Shown: positions 29,792 through 42,441 of the stretch, piece after piece
Layout of the letters: every line of letters begins with the position of its first letter
How positions within the stretch are numbered: the first letter of the stretch is position 1
DNA from: Calycina herbarum
Taxonomy: Eukaryota; Ascomycota; Leotiomycetes; Helotiales; Pezizellaceae
Assembly (NCBI GenBank): GCA_001414485.1
Contig: LLEY01000148.1
Coordinates: forward strand, 98,106 to 162,105
Direction: 5' to 3'
Length of the DNA stretch: 64,000 nt
Notes under the pieces: model-generated
Seen by the model: the letters and a program-made list of their open reading frames with translations, nothing else
What the model was told of the DNA's origin: nothing
The model's database searches: none
Program-made: the position numbers and the translations under genes

Positions 29792-32700
29792 TTTGATATG
29801 TAGGTATGGATTGTGTAGTAGGTGGTGAAGTGGTTGGTATTGCGCCCAAGTCAATATCTTAGAGACTTTGAGACTTTGTGAGACTTTGAAAGGCAAATCC
29901 AAGCAGGCAATTGGTGTCTTTTTGGGGCAATTAGAAACCGTCCAGCAGAATGTGAAATGAAGAAGCAGAATAAGGATGATTAGAAAAGAAAAGAAGTAGA
30001 ATGTCAACTAACAGAATGTTTATATCCTTTTCTTCTTTGCGACGGTACGACGCCAAGGTCAAATACTCTCGTTGTATGGCCCAAGCGATATAAACGGCGA
30101 TCGACACGTAATGCGCCTGGTTTCGAGGGCAGAGCTTCAAATGGAACGAAACGTGAACCTACGTTTACGTAGCATTCGAGAAGCAGTAATGTCCAGAGCC
30201 ATGGTCCATGAGAGCGGTTGACAGGGTCTTGTAGGAGGTGGGTGGAGATGGGTGTGAGATGAGTGGGTGTAGTGTAGGGTAGGGGACGGGGAGGATTTGA
30301 GGAGGAGACGGACGAGGTTGTTTATCTCTTGCGTGCCTCAAGCGTCAAAACCCTTGGGAGGGGGAGGATAAGGCTCGATGCGATGCAATTGTATTTCTAT
30401 GGGTCCCGCGCAGAAATCATGACATTCGAGCACTTTCTCGGTGGAGGATCCATGGCGCTTTCGATTCATCGCGATCCATACGAATATTCCTAAATTGTGC
30501 TGCTTTGCGCTCGGCGTCGTCGGACGGAGGTTTGCGCCAGACCCCACCGACCCTTTGTCAAGCACCCGCAACCGCAGTTCTCGAACCACTCACAACGCCT
30601 CCTACAGCATTTTAGGTACTATACTCCCTGTACATTTCCCTATACAGACAAGCTCGATCGGCCTGTCTTCTCATCGCCCTTGTTCTCTACATTGGTGCGG
30701 CCGTACAACCCTTGATCATTTAGCACGCAATTCGTTGTATGCCTTGCTTTTCCTTGTCTCTCAAAAATACTCGCCTCTATCCGGTATAGCAGGTAATCAA
30801 TCGACCGGGAATTCGAGCTGAATACCAACACCGTGAACATCGGAATGCATCGAGCTAAACCTCTCATTGGACCACAACCACATATCCAAGGACTAGGGCA
30901 TATAAACTTGCATAGTGGGAGTCATTGATTTGAAAGCATTGTGCGCACAAGCCGAGTTGACAACCTTAAGCGAGTTGGGATCTTGGGGTTGACACTTTAT
31001 TCTTGGCTCTGGGGTGCAGCTATTCCGTAACACATCCCATAATTCATACCTTTTATAGGCTATTGTTGTAACCTTTCATCTGAGTGCACGTAATTCTGTG
31101 GAATTACCGGATATAAGGCTCTGAAATACGTCAAACCATCCGAACTCGATGAGGTGTAGGAAACCATGTAAAGTGGCTCGAATATTTCCAGCTTGTAAAG
31201 GCATATCAAACTATCATGTGAAAGGAAGCTGCTCCGGACGAATATCAAAGGCTAACTCCAGCGCCACGAAATCATATCAAAATTTAGCAAAGTCGGTAAT
31301 TGTCCGTATTCATGCTCATAAAACAAAGGTGGCTAAAGAGGGGATCAACGGCCAAGATCGGTTCCATGCCGGTGGGCGCGACGAGAAGCATGCGTGTAAT
31401 CAAATGCGGGAGACAACGATGTTGGGAAGGTCTCTCATGCTTGGACGACGCGCAGCCTGGCGGTGTGAAGAGTGGGTTTCTGGCTTCCTGTCGGACGAGT
31501 TACGCTTGGAGTTCTCCCACGTGTGGATATGCTTGTCTGGAGTCGCTAGACGAGATATCAAAATGGGTGTGCGAGGGTTGGAGAACGAATGAGGATCTCG
31601 ACCTCTTCCAAGATAATTCACCTCCGATCGAGGGTTCGAGGCCGGTAAATGCTGACTTACATGACCGAGTATATTGTACACGACGAATGCCATGCTTTCC
31701 ATCGATCAAGATGAAATTAAACCTTATCCAGCCTCTTTTCCTTATCTTGAATTGTGGGGGAGTATTTTTTCAGGTGGTGGTTGGTGTTGGGTTTCCGTTT
31801 CCAAAGGCACCCCTGATGAAGGTGGAAATCCGATGAAACGACCCACAGTTGAGCCTCACAATTGCCACAGGTTAGAAGAAAGGATGAACTTGTTTCGTTC
31901 GGCAATTCATGCTCTTTTATCTTCATTTCAGCACATCTGGTGCATCTTAAGTTGATCTTATCAAAACGCCATCTGAAGCTTATCGTCAGGCTTTAGCGGG
32001 GTTCATCTTTCGCTACCAAGTTTTCTCGAGCTATTTTTACGCAACTTTTACTTTCGCATCGATGTTATGCATATTTCTTTATAAAAAACGTGTAAAAGTC
32101 TTGTTCTGTAAATTTTGTCTCATTCTTATTTTTGTCTTCTATCTAAGTTTTGATCTGAAGACAGGGCCTGCTTTACTTGACACATTTTCAAGTGCCAACT
32201 TGGTGGGTTCGGAAGATCTATTTTTCCGGCCCCTTCGGTTCTTGTCACTTTCTGCATCTTCATCTCAAACCTCCTTCTCATCTCAAGACAAGTGTCTGAC
32301 AACTTCATCAATCGGGGATCAATTGCAAGATAACGATAACCGTCAGCGGGATGTTGAGCATGAGTTTCATCGCCAGTTGCTGCATTTGCCCTCGTTTTCC
32401 TTTCCCTTCTTTTCTTGAAGTTTTGAGAAACAAATCCACAAGTTACAACAGCTTCGGCACGATAATGGTTTTCCATCCGTGCCAGAATATGCAACTACGG
32501 AATGATACCTCTTCGAACTTCGAGATAGTGAGTTCTGTCTCTACAGAAGCAAGCAATAAAGAATTTGCGTTGCATTGATGTCGCAAGTTTAGGCACGTCA
32601 AAACCCAACTCCAACAGCCGTACACATAGCGGAATCTATGCATGGAAAGAGCCTGTATATGCCCCTTTTCTTATTGAGTAAGATTCAAATCTCCATCTAT

Positions 32701-33071
32701 CGATTATGGCCCAGTGCTAATTGATCTTCCAGTTACAGGGTATTTTCGCGGCAAAGTGAAGAGATCACTGATGAGAAAAAGCCTCACCCGTCAAGACCTC
32801 CTACAGATATACCAATCAAGTTAAAAAGTCTTGACAGTCTTCTAACTATCATTTTCGTCATCTGTTGTTTTCTTGAATCTCCCAGTGAGTCCGCATGGTT
32901 AAAGGGAGGAACAAAGTTCACATTTCTCGAGATGAGTTGTTCAACTCTTGTGCAAGACCTCTAATCACACAAGGAAAGGAAAAAAAGCACAACCAGGAAA
33001 TTCCCAAGAGAAGACACAAAAAGAAAATAAACATATAGATCAGGCTATCTAATCTCGACATATCCTCCCCC
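29792..33071. other. Intergenic, 3.3 kb without an accepted gene
   Basis: The left 300 bases are the SIS gene's promoter. Open frames at 30441-30821, 31149-31836 and 32062-32494 overlap on both strands, have ordinary non-coding composition and no convincing splice partners. A short frame at about 30651-30721 would encode a hydrophobic helix (ACLLIALVLYIGAAVQPLII), but I could not build a gene around it. Confidence 0.4.
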
Positions 33072-34257
33072 TTATTCCTTCGTCTCCGGTTTCCTCCCAA
33101 CAAAAAAGAAATCAGGACTAAAAATGCCCAGTTTCCCGCCATCCCTCATCCCAAAAACACCCATCCCCATCTCCTCCATCGCAATAATCCTCTCCCTCCT
33201 CGCCAGTCCCAAGAGACTGCCCACCCAAAAAATCCAATACGCACACCAGAAAACCCAACCTTTCATACAGAAAACCTTTACTATGTCCTTCCACGTATAA
33301 AAAGGTCCCGTATCCCCGGCAATAGGTTTCCACCAAGGAACACTATCCACCTCCGTCACAAGACCAATATCCTGCGCGCGTACCAACTCAAAGCCAACGT
33401 CTTGGAAGGCGGTTTTGACGTTGGGTTCCGTGGTTATGGTGTGGCAGCCTGTTCCGCGTTCGATGCGGTGTTTGATGTCGTTGTGCAGGGGGGAGAGGGG
33501 GTTGTATTTGGGTGTCATGAGGAACTCGTAGGTTGCGAAGAGGCGGCCGGGTTTGAGGACGCGAAAGGCTTCTTTATAGGCGTCTTGGAGGTGGGGAGCG
33601 TGGACTGTGGACTCGATGGCGTAGACTGCGTCGAAATGATTGTCTGGATACGGTATATTCTATTCCTCTCGTCATCAGTACACAAACTTCCCTCCACCTC
33701 CAACTCGACCGATCGGCCAGGCATTAACTTACGCAAAAATTCCCCTCCTCAAACTTAACATGTTCATCCCCAAGTGGCGATTCTTTCGTCAACTCCCTCG
33801 CCCTCCTCACATGAAACTTATTAATCGTAATCCCCGTAACATGCACACCCGCAAACTTTGCAATCTCCCTCGCCGGTTCGCCAACCCCAGAGCCTATATC
33901 GAGGACCCTCATCCCCGGCTTGAGCTCGAGGTTGAGAGCGAGAAAGAACTCGTGACGGGCAAGCCCGGCGTCGAGAGATTCCCCGGGCTGAAGGCGACAG
34001 AAATGAAACTTACGACCCCAGCCATTTTCGTAATTGTAGGTTGCCAGGTCGTAGTACCTTTGGTTTTTGGGTTAGTGGAATTGGATGGGAAGGGGTAAGG
34101 GTAAAGGGGAGGGAGGCACATACGCATTTGAAATCTCTGGACCGCTTTCCTTTCGTTTCTCAGCTTCTTCTGTGGTTTTTGTTTGGACATCTTTGGGGGT
34201 CCAGAATTTGCGGTAGAGGGAACCTGTGTTTTCTGTTGATGTTGTGGTTGCCGACAT
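33072..34257 (-). CDS. Erg6-like sterol/lipid C-methyltransferase paralogue
   Basis: Three exons: 34257-34124, 34057-33733, 33659-33072; 348 residues. Introns are 66 bp (GTATGT...AAAG) and 73 bp (GTAAGT...AATAG), and phases agree. Motifs: YYDLATYNYENGWGRKFHF (the YExGWG-type sterol-binding block) at about 46-64; SAM motif I VLDIGSGVGEPARE at about 96-109; GITINKFHVRRARELT; YPDNHFDAVYAIESTVHAPH; and VLKPGRLFATYEF. This is the sterol 24-C-methyltransferase (Erg6/SMT) family. Unlike Erg6, the C-terminal part has a strongly aromatic, membrane-like stretch (GWVFWCAYWIFWVGSLLGLA) and ends in GIFSPDFFFVGRKP. It is therefore probably a paralogue acting at a membrane, on a sterol or another lipid. The specificity is inference. 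Confidence 0.88.
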
Positions 34258-35161
34258 TGTAATTGATTTGATTTAAATTCAATCAATCGAGGTATCAGTA
34301 TATACTATAAAAGGATAGAATGATTGAGTGGTTATGTAGCGTATACTACAAGGCCACCATGGCTTCATATTGTTGGTCAACATGGCGTTGATCTTCCACT
34401 TGGAAAGTTCCGAAAGACAAAGCCCAATTTGTATGTGCTTCATATTGTTCTCGTGGAAGGGGAGAAATTTTGTGTTCCATGGCTTGTAGGAGGCTTTTGG
34501 GTTCGCTAGTGAACCGTTTTCAAATCGCTGAACAAAGGGGAGAACTCTAGCTAGCACATCACAAAATAAACTTCTCCCCATGTAAACTCTTTGTTGGCTA
34601 TTGAAAACTATCCAATTAAAATGTAACTGTGAACTTTGAATTTGAGTTCCAGAAGCCCCTTCTTGCACCTGTAGGAAGTAAAAGAAGGGGCTGATAGAGA
34701 GATTTGTTTAGCCTCTCAATGGCTGACTTATACACATCGATTCCAGAAATGATAACCGCGCTCCTTCCATTAAGAAAACTGACTGGGAATCCCTGAAGAA
34801 GTGTTACAACCCAAGTCCAAGCAACCACACTCCCTCGAATACATGCCTGGATGCGCTGAGCCCATTTAGAAAGTTCATATGTCGCATTCCGCTATCATCG
34901 TCAAATCTAGAACTTCGACATGCCATCTATCGTGTGTATGTACGCTCTAAAGAAACATCTCCCCTCTGCCATTATCTATCCATTCCACGAATCTGCAAGT
35001 CTCCCGCAATGTATATGGCACGCACCTCTCTTCCCCAAAGATCCCCACACCTCCCCAAATCTAGTCGTAACATCGTAACCAACCCCCGCCTTTCATTTTC
35101 ACACATAGCATAACCTCGCCCGTCGAGTAGAGCCACAGCCTTCCCCCCTCTGCTTAAGTCC
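34258..35161. other. Intergenic, no gene seen
   Basis: Promoter of the methyltransferase at the left and 3' flank of cytochrome b5 at the right. Short frames at 34279-34828 show no features. Confidence 0.5.
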
Positions 35162-35521
35162 TTATAACTTAGCCTCCTCCTTCACCGTACCAATCTTCAA
35201 CTTGGGACTATATTTCTTCAAGACGCCCTCGTTGTGGTATTTCCAGAATTGTTTGCTGGCGTCTTTTCCAGCTACGCGCTTGAGGATCTTTTCTCCGCCT
35301 GGGTGTTCTGCTGCGAATTCTGGGAGGGGGGTGTTAGCTTGGTTCTTGCTTTGTTGATGGGCGGGAAATGGCAATGGGGGAATAGACGGGGAGAGCGGAG
35401 AGGGGAACGAAAGGGGATAGCAACCAGTAACGTTATAAACACCCGAATCAATTATAATATACATCCCCTTCTCCGCATCCTTGTGTCCAGAGACTTCAGT
35501 GGGGGTGAACTCTTTTGACAT
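35162..35521 (-). CDS. Cytochrome b5-like heme protein, 84 residues
   Basis: Exon 1 35521-35425, exon 2 35319-35162; a 105-bp intron (GTTGCT donor, CTCCCAG acceptor, phase 1) restores VYNVTEFAAEHPGG. The heme-ligand histidines are His38 in EHPGG and His61 in KYHNEG, with VAGKDASKQFWKYH between them, so the heme fold is complete. There is no C-terminal membrane anchor; the protein ends at KIGTVKEEAKL, which suggests a soluble electron carrier or stand-alone domain. The nearby Erg6-like gene is a sterol-type enzyme and cytochrome b5 often serves sterol or fatty-acid oxidation, but the link here is only proximity. Confidence 0.9.
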   Translation of the reverse strand: MSKEFTPTEVSGHKDAEKGMYIIIDSGVYNVTGCYPLSFPSPLSPSIPPLPFPAHQQSKNQANTPLPEFAAEHPGGEKILKRVAGKDASKQFWKYHNEGVLKKYSPKLKIGTVKEEAKL

Positions 35522-36850
35522 GATTGTGGCGTGTTGGGTTGTTTTGCTTTCTCGAGTTGGTAGTTCGTTCGTGGGAGGGTAGGTTCGTTTTTAGATTCGC
35601 AGAGTCGTCAGTACAAGAGGTTCGATATGCGATTAGAAGAGTTCAGTAGAGAGGAGAGCGGTGTGATCGAGAGAGAATTAGTTGGAATCGTGAGATTGAA
35701 TCGTATTCCCGGATTAGTCGTATTGCCATGAGCCGAGGCACGGAGTTGGCCCGAAGTCAGCGACTTTGTTTGGGCTGTGATTGGTTCCTCCACATGGAGA
35801 AATTCACGATGTCTTTCACCTGCATTTTCCCTCACTCCATCATTGCCCAGGTGAAGTTATACTGTTATCAAAAGGATGCATATCTTCGTTTTCTCATTCT
35901 TTAGCCTACTCACTACTCCGTAGCTCGCGCTGTCATGTCTTTTATTAGCAACAAGTTTCTTCCATCCCGTTTCTTGGTTGGGCACTGTTTTACACAGCCA
36001 CTGGTCTTTTTAGCTTCCATCCATCTGGGACACTTGATAATTAGCGAGTTCGTGTATTTCAGCTTTATATCATTATTAAAACACTGCGCTCGTTGTATTT
36101 TTCCCAGAAAGGTGTAATACGGGCTGCATTGGTATCAGTCTGTGACAAGCAAGTGCTTCATCATATGCAGGCAATATCATTTATACGTAGTACAATTAGT
36201 ATTAAATCTCCTTATTTTTCAAACATTCGATTTACGATTTTATCTCGTCAGCTACCCACAGCTAAGCTTAGGTTAGCCTTACCCGGATCTGACAGCTGGA
36301 GATAGAGGCGTGTGATGGGATTTCTTCCTAGTTCATGGCGTTTACCACGCCGCAGTCTCCTTGAAATATTTCTCTTGGTATTTTCAAATTGGAATTATAA
36401 TTGGTTTGAAATCTTTTGCGGCGTCGAGAAGGATGTCAGCCCTGTTGAAACGTCACCTTAGCTTCAATTTCTCTGCGCCATTACTGGCTTACTTTTACGA
36501 CCCCAAATCAGGAGGTTTAAGCATCATCCAAGAGTCCAATCAAGCAACGGGTTGAAGTTCACACTTTGACAGTTCCTTGGGTGGCTGGGGGTCTTTAGTC
36601 TGTAGATCATACTAGTGTACAGGAAGGTTAGGGTCTAGAGGATTCAAAATTTACGTGAGAGCCACACCCCTCTTCCGCCGTCTTACCTTTTTCATCTTGT
36701 CAAACCCCCTTTATTGTGTTCGCGATGCCAGTATCGTTGCTTGTTGTGTGAGGTATTTTTTTACGAGCTACGACCCGTTCGCGTCTTCGTATATCATTGC
36801 TGTGCTACGACTATCTCCGCTGCTGGGTCCTGGCAAGCTTTGCGAGAAGA
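35522..36850. other. Intergenic, 1.3 kb
   Basis: Shared upstream region of cytochrome b5 (minus) and the multi-pass protein (plus). No gene accepted; the short plus-strand frames at 35935-36980 do not look coding. Confidence 0.5.
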
Positions 36851-39607
36851 ATGGCGAACTTCTCAAATCGGCCTCCGAGGAATTCGGATAATGTATCGCC
36901 CATCTCGTTCGAATCACCAATCCAAAAGCACCGCTCGTTTGAAAAACCCCCGGGGCAGATTTTCATCCAAGAAAGAGAGTTAGACACCATCCCCCTCGCC
37001 GACCAAAGACTTCTTCAAGATGAGAAGCCCTTTCGAAGAACGGAAGAGGTGAAGTGGGGGGTAGCTTGGGGCGTACCATTTATGATAATATCCTGGACGG
37101 TGACTGCTATAATTTTATCGTTAGGACATCATTTTTACTACCAGTCTTTACATGGGACTCCAGCTGGGACCACGAAACGACAGAATTGGGCGTTGATAAT
37201 AGGAACCGGATTTTCTTTTCTAGCTGTCGCGCTTTTTCGGACGGCGTGTAATATTGCGTATAAACAGTATATATGGACGCTTTTGAAGCGCAAATCTTTC
37301 CACATTACGGCTGTCGATAAACTGTTCCAACTTCCGACGGATTTATTCGCATTTCATGGATGGGAGCTGTGGAGACATGGAGAGCTTGCTGTACCCCTCG
37401 CAATAATTTGCTGGTATGTTTCCGACATCTGAACGATAGAAATGGAATGGTGCTCATTCTCGATCATTAGGACAATGGCATTCGCAGCCATCACCCCTCC
37501 AGCAACACTCAGTGTCGGTCGTGGATATCTAAATGACACCTCAACAGTCCCCATGCCATCCATAAATTGGGCTTCCAAAAGCATCGCTGATGTCGTCGAT
37601 TACATTAGCTTCCCAAGCTACGATACTCTCCAATTGGCATCAAAAGCTGCTTATTCAATGAGCGTCATTCCTTCCGGATCGCCACCCGGTTCGAACGTTA
37701 CCTTCCATAGACAATTCTACGGACCATCCGTTCAATGCGCGCCCTCAAACGCTACTGATGATGCATTCTTCAGAAAATACAAGAACTCCCTTTGGGATAA
37801 CTCCCAAACGATCCCAACGAGGAAGGACTTTGAGACGGAGGATTACAGCTGGAACTACTGGCGTCAATTGGGCAATAAAACCTGGGTCTCCAAAGGCGTA
37901 AACTACACCGAGGGCGAGCGCACCGATAGACCCACAAATTGGTATCCTTTAATGAACATCTTCTCGGCCGTCTCCCCCTTCTCGGGAGAACAATTCTGGG
38001 CCAATACGACGTATGATAATGATACTGATCCGGGGAATATCGATGAATATGGGAATTGGTGGCCGCAGATTCGTTTGAACTTCTCGGTTTGGTCGAATTC
38101 GCAATACTCTTATGGATTTAACTCCTCGGATGTCAATCTTAATGGTTCAAGATGGGTGGCGCAGAGACTCTACATCCAATCCTCAGACCAACAAATCGCA
38201 TGCACCCTCGGTAACGCATCTTTCGATGTTGACTTCCAGTACATAGACGGCGTCCAAACCCTCGCTTCCTACACCATCAGTGATTGGAAACCTTTCTGGG
38301 TCCCCCTTTACGCGAGATACCTAATGGGAACGAGGGATAAGGCGACGAATAAATTGCTTGATCCAGAACACTTTCGGGGTTTGAATAGTTATATGGGTGT
38401 TTATACTGCTTTTACGAGTTTGCTTAATGGGAATGTTACGACGACGTTGAGTGCGATGAGGAAGTATGATACTGATGCTAGGGTTTGGAGTTTTGATGGG
38501 AATGTTACTGTGGCGGAGGGGACTAGTAAGGTGTTGCAGCATGGGTTGAGTGCTTGTGAGGGGGTTAGGGGGAATGCTGTGAGTGCTGTTTTTATTTTCT
38601 CTCTCTGCAAAAATTCGTTCCGGCTGGGGAGGAGGGGCACAAGAGGGGAATTCGACGCTCGTGTGTTTTCCATCAATCACTCCCTCGGACTTCGCTCATA
38701 CGCCCAAATATTGCTCTCGTCCTCATCCCCCTTTTCCCAACTCATCTAGGTCACATACTGACTCATTACCCCACAGTGGAGCGGCGACAACGCGATAGGA
38801 ATCGGACTCGACGGACCAGCCCGATGGCAAGAATCTCTCAATACGACAAGCGTTGACTCCAAAAACATATCCTACAGCTACTTCCCCGCCGTGAAAAACG
38901 ATCTCTTCAATAAACCCGCATGGATGTGTAGAAATACAACACTCATGAAAGGAATCGAAGATTTAGCAAATAACATCACTATCAGTTTATTGAGTTCTCC
39001 TGCTTATTTGTAAGTGTCACGATTCTCCTCGCCCGATCCCGAAACCAGGATGAGATTTGAGCTAACATATAATTCAAGGACATCAAACAACGACACCCAA
39101 ATCCTAGTCGCAGCATGGCACTCCCAAAACGTCTACATCTACACCCCCCGCAACCTCATAATCTCCTACAGCATAGCATCACTCTTCGCCCTCCTCTCTC
39201 TTTTACTTTGTTTCTACTCCTTCCACTACAACGGCGTAGCACACTCCACGAATTTCTCCGCTATCGTTGGGACTACTAGGAACCCCGAGTTAGACACGTA
39301 TTTCAAAGGCCATAGTTTGGGGGTTTTCGGAGGCGCGAGGGGGCAGAGTATTAAAGCGGAGGGCGAGGGCACGGGGAAGAGGGTTAGAATTAGATTTGGG
39401 GAGTTGGTGCATGGGCCGGGGAGGAGGGAACGGATGGGTGGGGTTGGGGGTATGGGGAGGGAGAGTATAGGTAGTCTGAGTAGTGCGAAAATGGATAAAA
39501 TGGAGTATATAGGCGGGTTGGCTGGGGAGGGAAGTACGGCGAGACATATTGGGTTTGGGGCTGTGGAGAATGTTGTTACTATGAGGAAGGGGGGTCGGTA
39601 TGTGTAA
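36851..39607 (+). CDS. Multi-pass membrane glycoprotein, unknown function, 810 residues
   Basis: Four exons: 36851-37413, 37471-38578, 38777-39009, 39079-39607. Introns are 57 bp (GTATGT...ATTAG), 198 bp (GTGAGT...CACAG) and 69 bp (GTAAGT...TCAAG), and phases agree. The ATG at 36851 (AGAATGGCG) replaces a TTG-initiated longer frame. Layout: hydrophilic N terminus; TM at about residues 73-95 (GVPFMIISWTVTAIILSLG); TM at about 112-130; a helix at about 178-200 spanning intron 1 (AVPLAIICWTMAFAAITPP); a long extracellular or lumenal region with many N-x-S/T sites (NVTF, NKTW, NYTE, NTTYDNDT, NGS, NITIS); a last TM (NLIISYSIASLFALLSLLLCFY); and a Gly/Arg-rich cytosolic tail. Proteins with this topology are common in filamentous ascomycetes and unnamed. 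The 198-bp intron is itself open in frame, so intron retention would give a shorter product. Confidence 0.85.
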
Positions 39608-40690
39608 TTATGGGGGAGGGAGGATTTTGTAAATTAGCGGGTGGTGTTATTTTGTGTTTTTAATGATATCCGGGTCTTGTGAATAAACGTATCGAGACAT
39701 GTAATAACTCTGGTTACCTTGCTCGTTGTGGACATTAAAAGTAGCAGTAAATACCCGTTGTTCTAATCTTAATTACTAGATCCTTTAGGACAGACAATTG
39801 AAGTTGATTATTCTAAAACACCTAGGTCAATAATTTGAATTGTTTTAAGTATTTAGAATAATCAGCTTGAATTACCGTAGAAATCTGGAACAATGAGAAC
39901 CAGGTACGTAGGGCAGATGCGAACTTGATGTATTTACTACCGCTTTTAATGTCCCTAGCGAGCCTTTCTATGTAAACCCACGAGAAGTTATTGTTTGAGG
40001 ATTCCTGAAAAAGGTGTCCAGATTGGACTGGGAAGGCTATGTGATGAGCTATAATGGAAACCGATTGTTCTTTCCTGTTGATATATCCATTCAAGGCCCA
40101 TAGTAAGAACGACTATTGCAATAAACAGGGGGTGTCACATGACAGGCCTTGTCTGTAGCGACGATCGATCAATGGAGCCACCAAAGATTGAGAAAGTCCA
40201 CCAGCTAATTGATTATTGCCACAAAGCTGACAGGTTCTCAGGCCACGGTTGTGATTGTGGTCTTATTGAAGCTTGGCGACCGTATCTCATGCACCTTTTA
40301 AAAACACCAATCCATCGCTACACGTCGAGACAAATTATTTGCAATGAAGCGATAATTAGCCTTTCATCTCTGAAATTGTATCTTGACAGGACATCAACAC
40401 TTCACGAAGAGTTTGCCAAGGCGACTTAAAGGAAGATTGCGTGCATTAAAAGTGCCCCCTTTCCCCAACCTCTTCGCTTAGGTATATTCACAGTAAAAAT
40501 GAGGGTCAAATAACCATCAAGTGAATTCAAGATCGTGATTCTATGCTTGGTTTAGAGCCAAGAGTTGCCACTGACTGTTCTCATCTATAAAGATGTGGTC
40601 TTCTACCCATTCGCGAGTACCTAAAAGTAACACGACACTCATCGACATCCAACTCATACTCCGGAAATAATCAACCCTCCATCAAGAACC
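39608..40690. other. Intergenic with a doubtful 96-codon frame
   Basis: The frame at 40139-40429 starts at ATG and encodes 96 residues with HGCDCGLIEAWRPYLMHLLK; I do not recognise it and it has no neighbours in support. The rest shows nothing. Confidence 0.35.
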
Positions 40691-41227
40691 ATGTCAGCAA
40701 TGAAAAACTCAACGACGGTTGCAATCAGCTCTACGATGGAGCCCATCCCAGAAGCTACACTCATCCAAGACTCCATCCTCCTCCTCGCCTTCCACATCCT
40801 CTGTCTTCTCCTCTTTCACGCCACCCTTCCAACAATCCCTCCGCCCGACCAGCCCGCCCGGCCATCAAAACGATTTTCCATCTTCGTCCTCATCATCCTC
40901 ATCGTAGATATTTATATCACGCTCGGACCCAATTTTCTCCTTTTTGGCTGGGATATGTATCGATATCAACGCCTTCCTTATGAGGATTTATTATCCATTT
41001 ATGAGTCCCTTCTTGGTGGGGCCAACTTCACTGTTTTCATATTGCTTTATGGATTGGCTTTGGCTCTTCTGCTTGAGTGGTGGAATCCGGAAGGAGAGGA
41101 TGGGGGTAGGGAGTTGGAGGAGGGGAGGCCGCTTTTGGAAGGGAATGATGGAAACACTGCGCGGGGTGCTTATGAGGAGTGGAAAGAGTATCGGATACTT
41201 GGGAAGGCACGGTGTTTAGGACTTTAA
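40691..41227 (+). CDS. Small multi-pass membrane protein, array member 1
   Basis: Intronless, 178 residues. The N terminus is Ser/Thr-rich. Three hydrophobic helices lie at about 28-46 (ILLLAFHILCLLLFHA), 62-80 (FSIFVLIILIVDIYITLG) and 112-130 (NFTVFILLYGLALALLLEW). A cytosolic tail follows with an acidic stretch and ELEEGRPLLEGNDG at about 141-154, an acidic dileucine-type sorting motif. The same topology and acidic-PLL tail recur in the genes at 45066 and 46742, which is why I group them; overall sequence identity is low. The coding strand is C-rich in the first half and G-rich in the last third. No known family. A role in endomembrane trafficking or at the cell surface is a guess from the dileucine motif. 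Confidence 0.65.
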   Translation: MSAMKNSTTVAISSTMEPIPEATLIQDSILLLAFHILCLLLFHATLPTIPPPDQPARPSKRFSIFVLIILIVDIYITLGPNFLLFGWDMYRYQRLPYEDLLSIYESLLGGANFTVFILLYGLALALLLEWWNPEGEDGGRELEEGRPLLEGNDGNTARGAYEEWKEYRILGKARCLGL

Positions 41228-42433
41228 AGATTCACCAGGCACGAAGGGAAAAGGCTTCATTTTCGAACCTGGGTGGACCTTGGGAGATGAGGGCTTTATG
41301 TGTGGACTTGACATCTATGATGGCGAGGGGCTGTTGATATTGCAACATGATGGCTGTGGGTATGACATCACCTGTGGTTCTCTGGATTATATTGGCGCCA
41401 TATGGTTTTATTTACAATCTTCATTTATGGGCAAGAGAGCAAAATACTTTCTATTTCCTAAATAGTACAAATACTTGCAGTAAGCCAGTGACAGATAAAG
41501 CGCCAAGGATCGTTTTTCCATTCACAAAACTCTTCATAACCTTAGGGTCAAAAAGGTATGCGATAAATAGTAGACCGATATTTGAATCAATACATAAACT
41601 AACTCTACCACAGGCATAATTTATCCAAGGAGAGGAGAGTAATAATAAGCTTTGCTGAACTCCGAAAAACATATGAACCGTGAACGACTGGAGATCTATA
41701 AGATCAAGTGAATCGATAGAAACTACGACCCCGCAGACAACTATGACTAAAGTCAAGCCTTTTAAGTGACTCAGTGAATACGAACATGAAGAAAATGGAA
41801 ACAACGAAGAAACGACATGGATATTGGGAAGTGAATTTGGGACTACTTCGTAGTGAATATACTTGTTAAACCAGTGGATGTAATCATGTAAACGTCTATT
41901 TCTAAGAATTTCTCCTAAGCACTCGCGCACGTTTGACCTTTGTGTCACACTTTTATGGCTACAAGTCATTCCAACAATAATTACTGTGCTACGTGCACAT
42001 ATTTGATTACGTGGTTAATCTGCCGCTTTTGGATCCAACTTTACAACGAGGAGTGCTTCGATTCTATTGTTTCGATACTCAGGAGACCTCGAGCACCACC
42101 AATCAAACGCGCCAACCAAGACCACAGTCAAATCGAGACTTTGACAATTTACCTTCATCGACGCTTCGGTTGCTCTTTCAAATTATGGATAAAATCAAAG
42201 TCGCCTAATTTTGATTACTATGAGTATTTGTAACTTACTCTAAAAAATGAAGCTATTTTGGTTCCCAACCTTTCCCAAGATTTCTCGGCATTTTCGCCTA
42301 CTTGAGATCCTTACCTAGATCCTATCAGATATTTCGCACCTACCTCTATTTTCTTTCTTACTTCCCACTCGAATTCGGCATCCATATGAACACAGAGGGA
42401 AGGAAGGTTCCACTGAAATATCGGCTTCCGCAC
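41228..42433. other. Intergenic, with a possible minus-strand frame
   Basis: A 172-codon minus-strand frame at 41451-41969 begins at ATG, and its C-terminal 100 residues are hydrophobic (LTLVIVVCGVVVSIDSL, GLLFIAYLFDP). It could be a gene or the antisense of a decayed array member, as the plus strand at 41347-41470 also reads hydrophobic. Neither is convincing. Confidence 0.3.
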
Positions 42434-42441
42434 GGTCACTT

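Noticed and set aside
30441..30821. Possible spliced gene around a hydrophobic helix near 30651-30721
   Set aside because: I found no start and no phase-consistent set of introns leading to it.
41451..41969. 172-codon minus-strand hydrophobic frame
   Set aside because: Begins at ATG but has no recognisable motif and sits in a spacer where the plus strand also reads hydrophobic; kept only as a remark.
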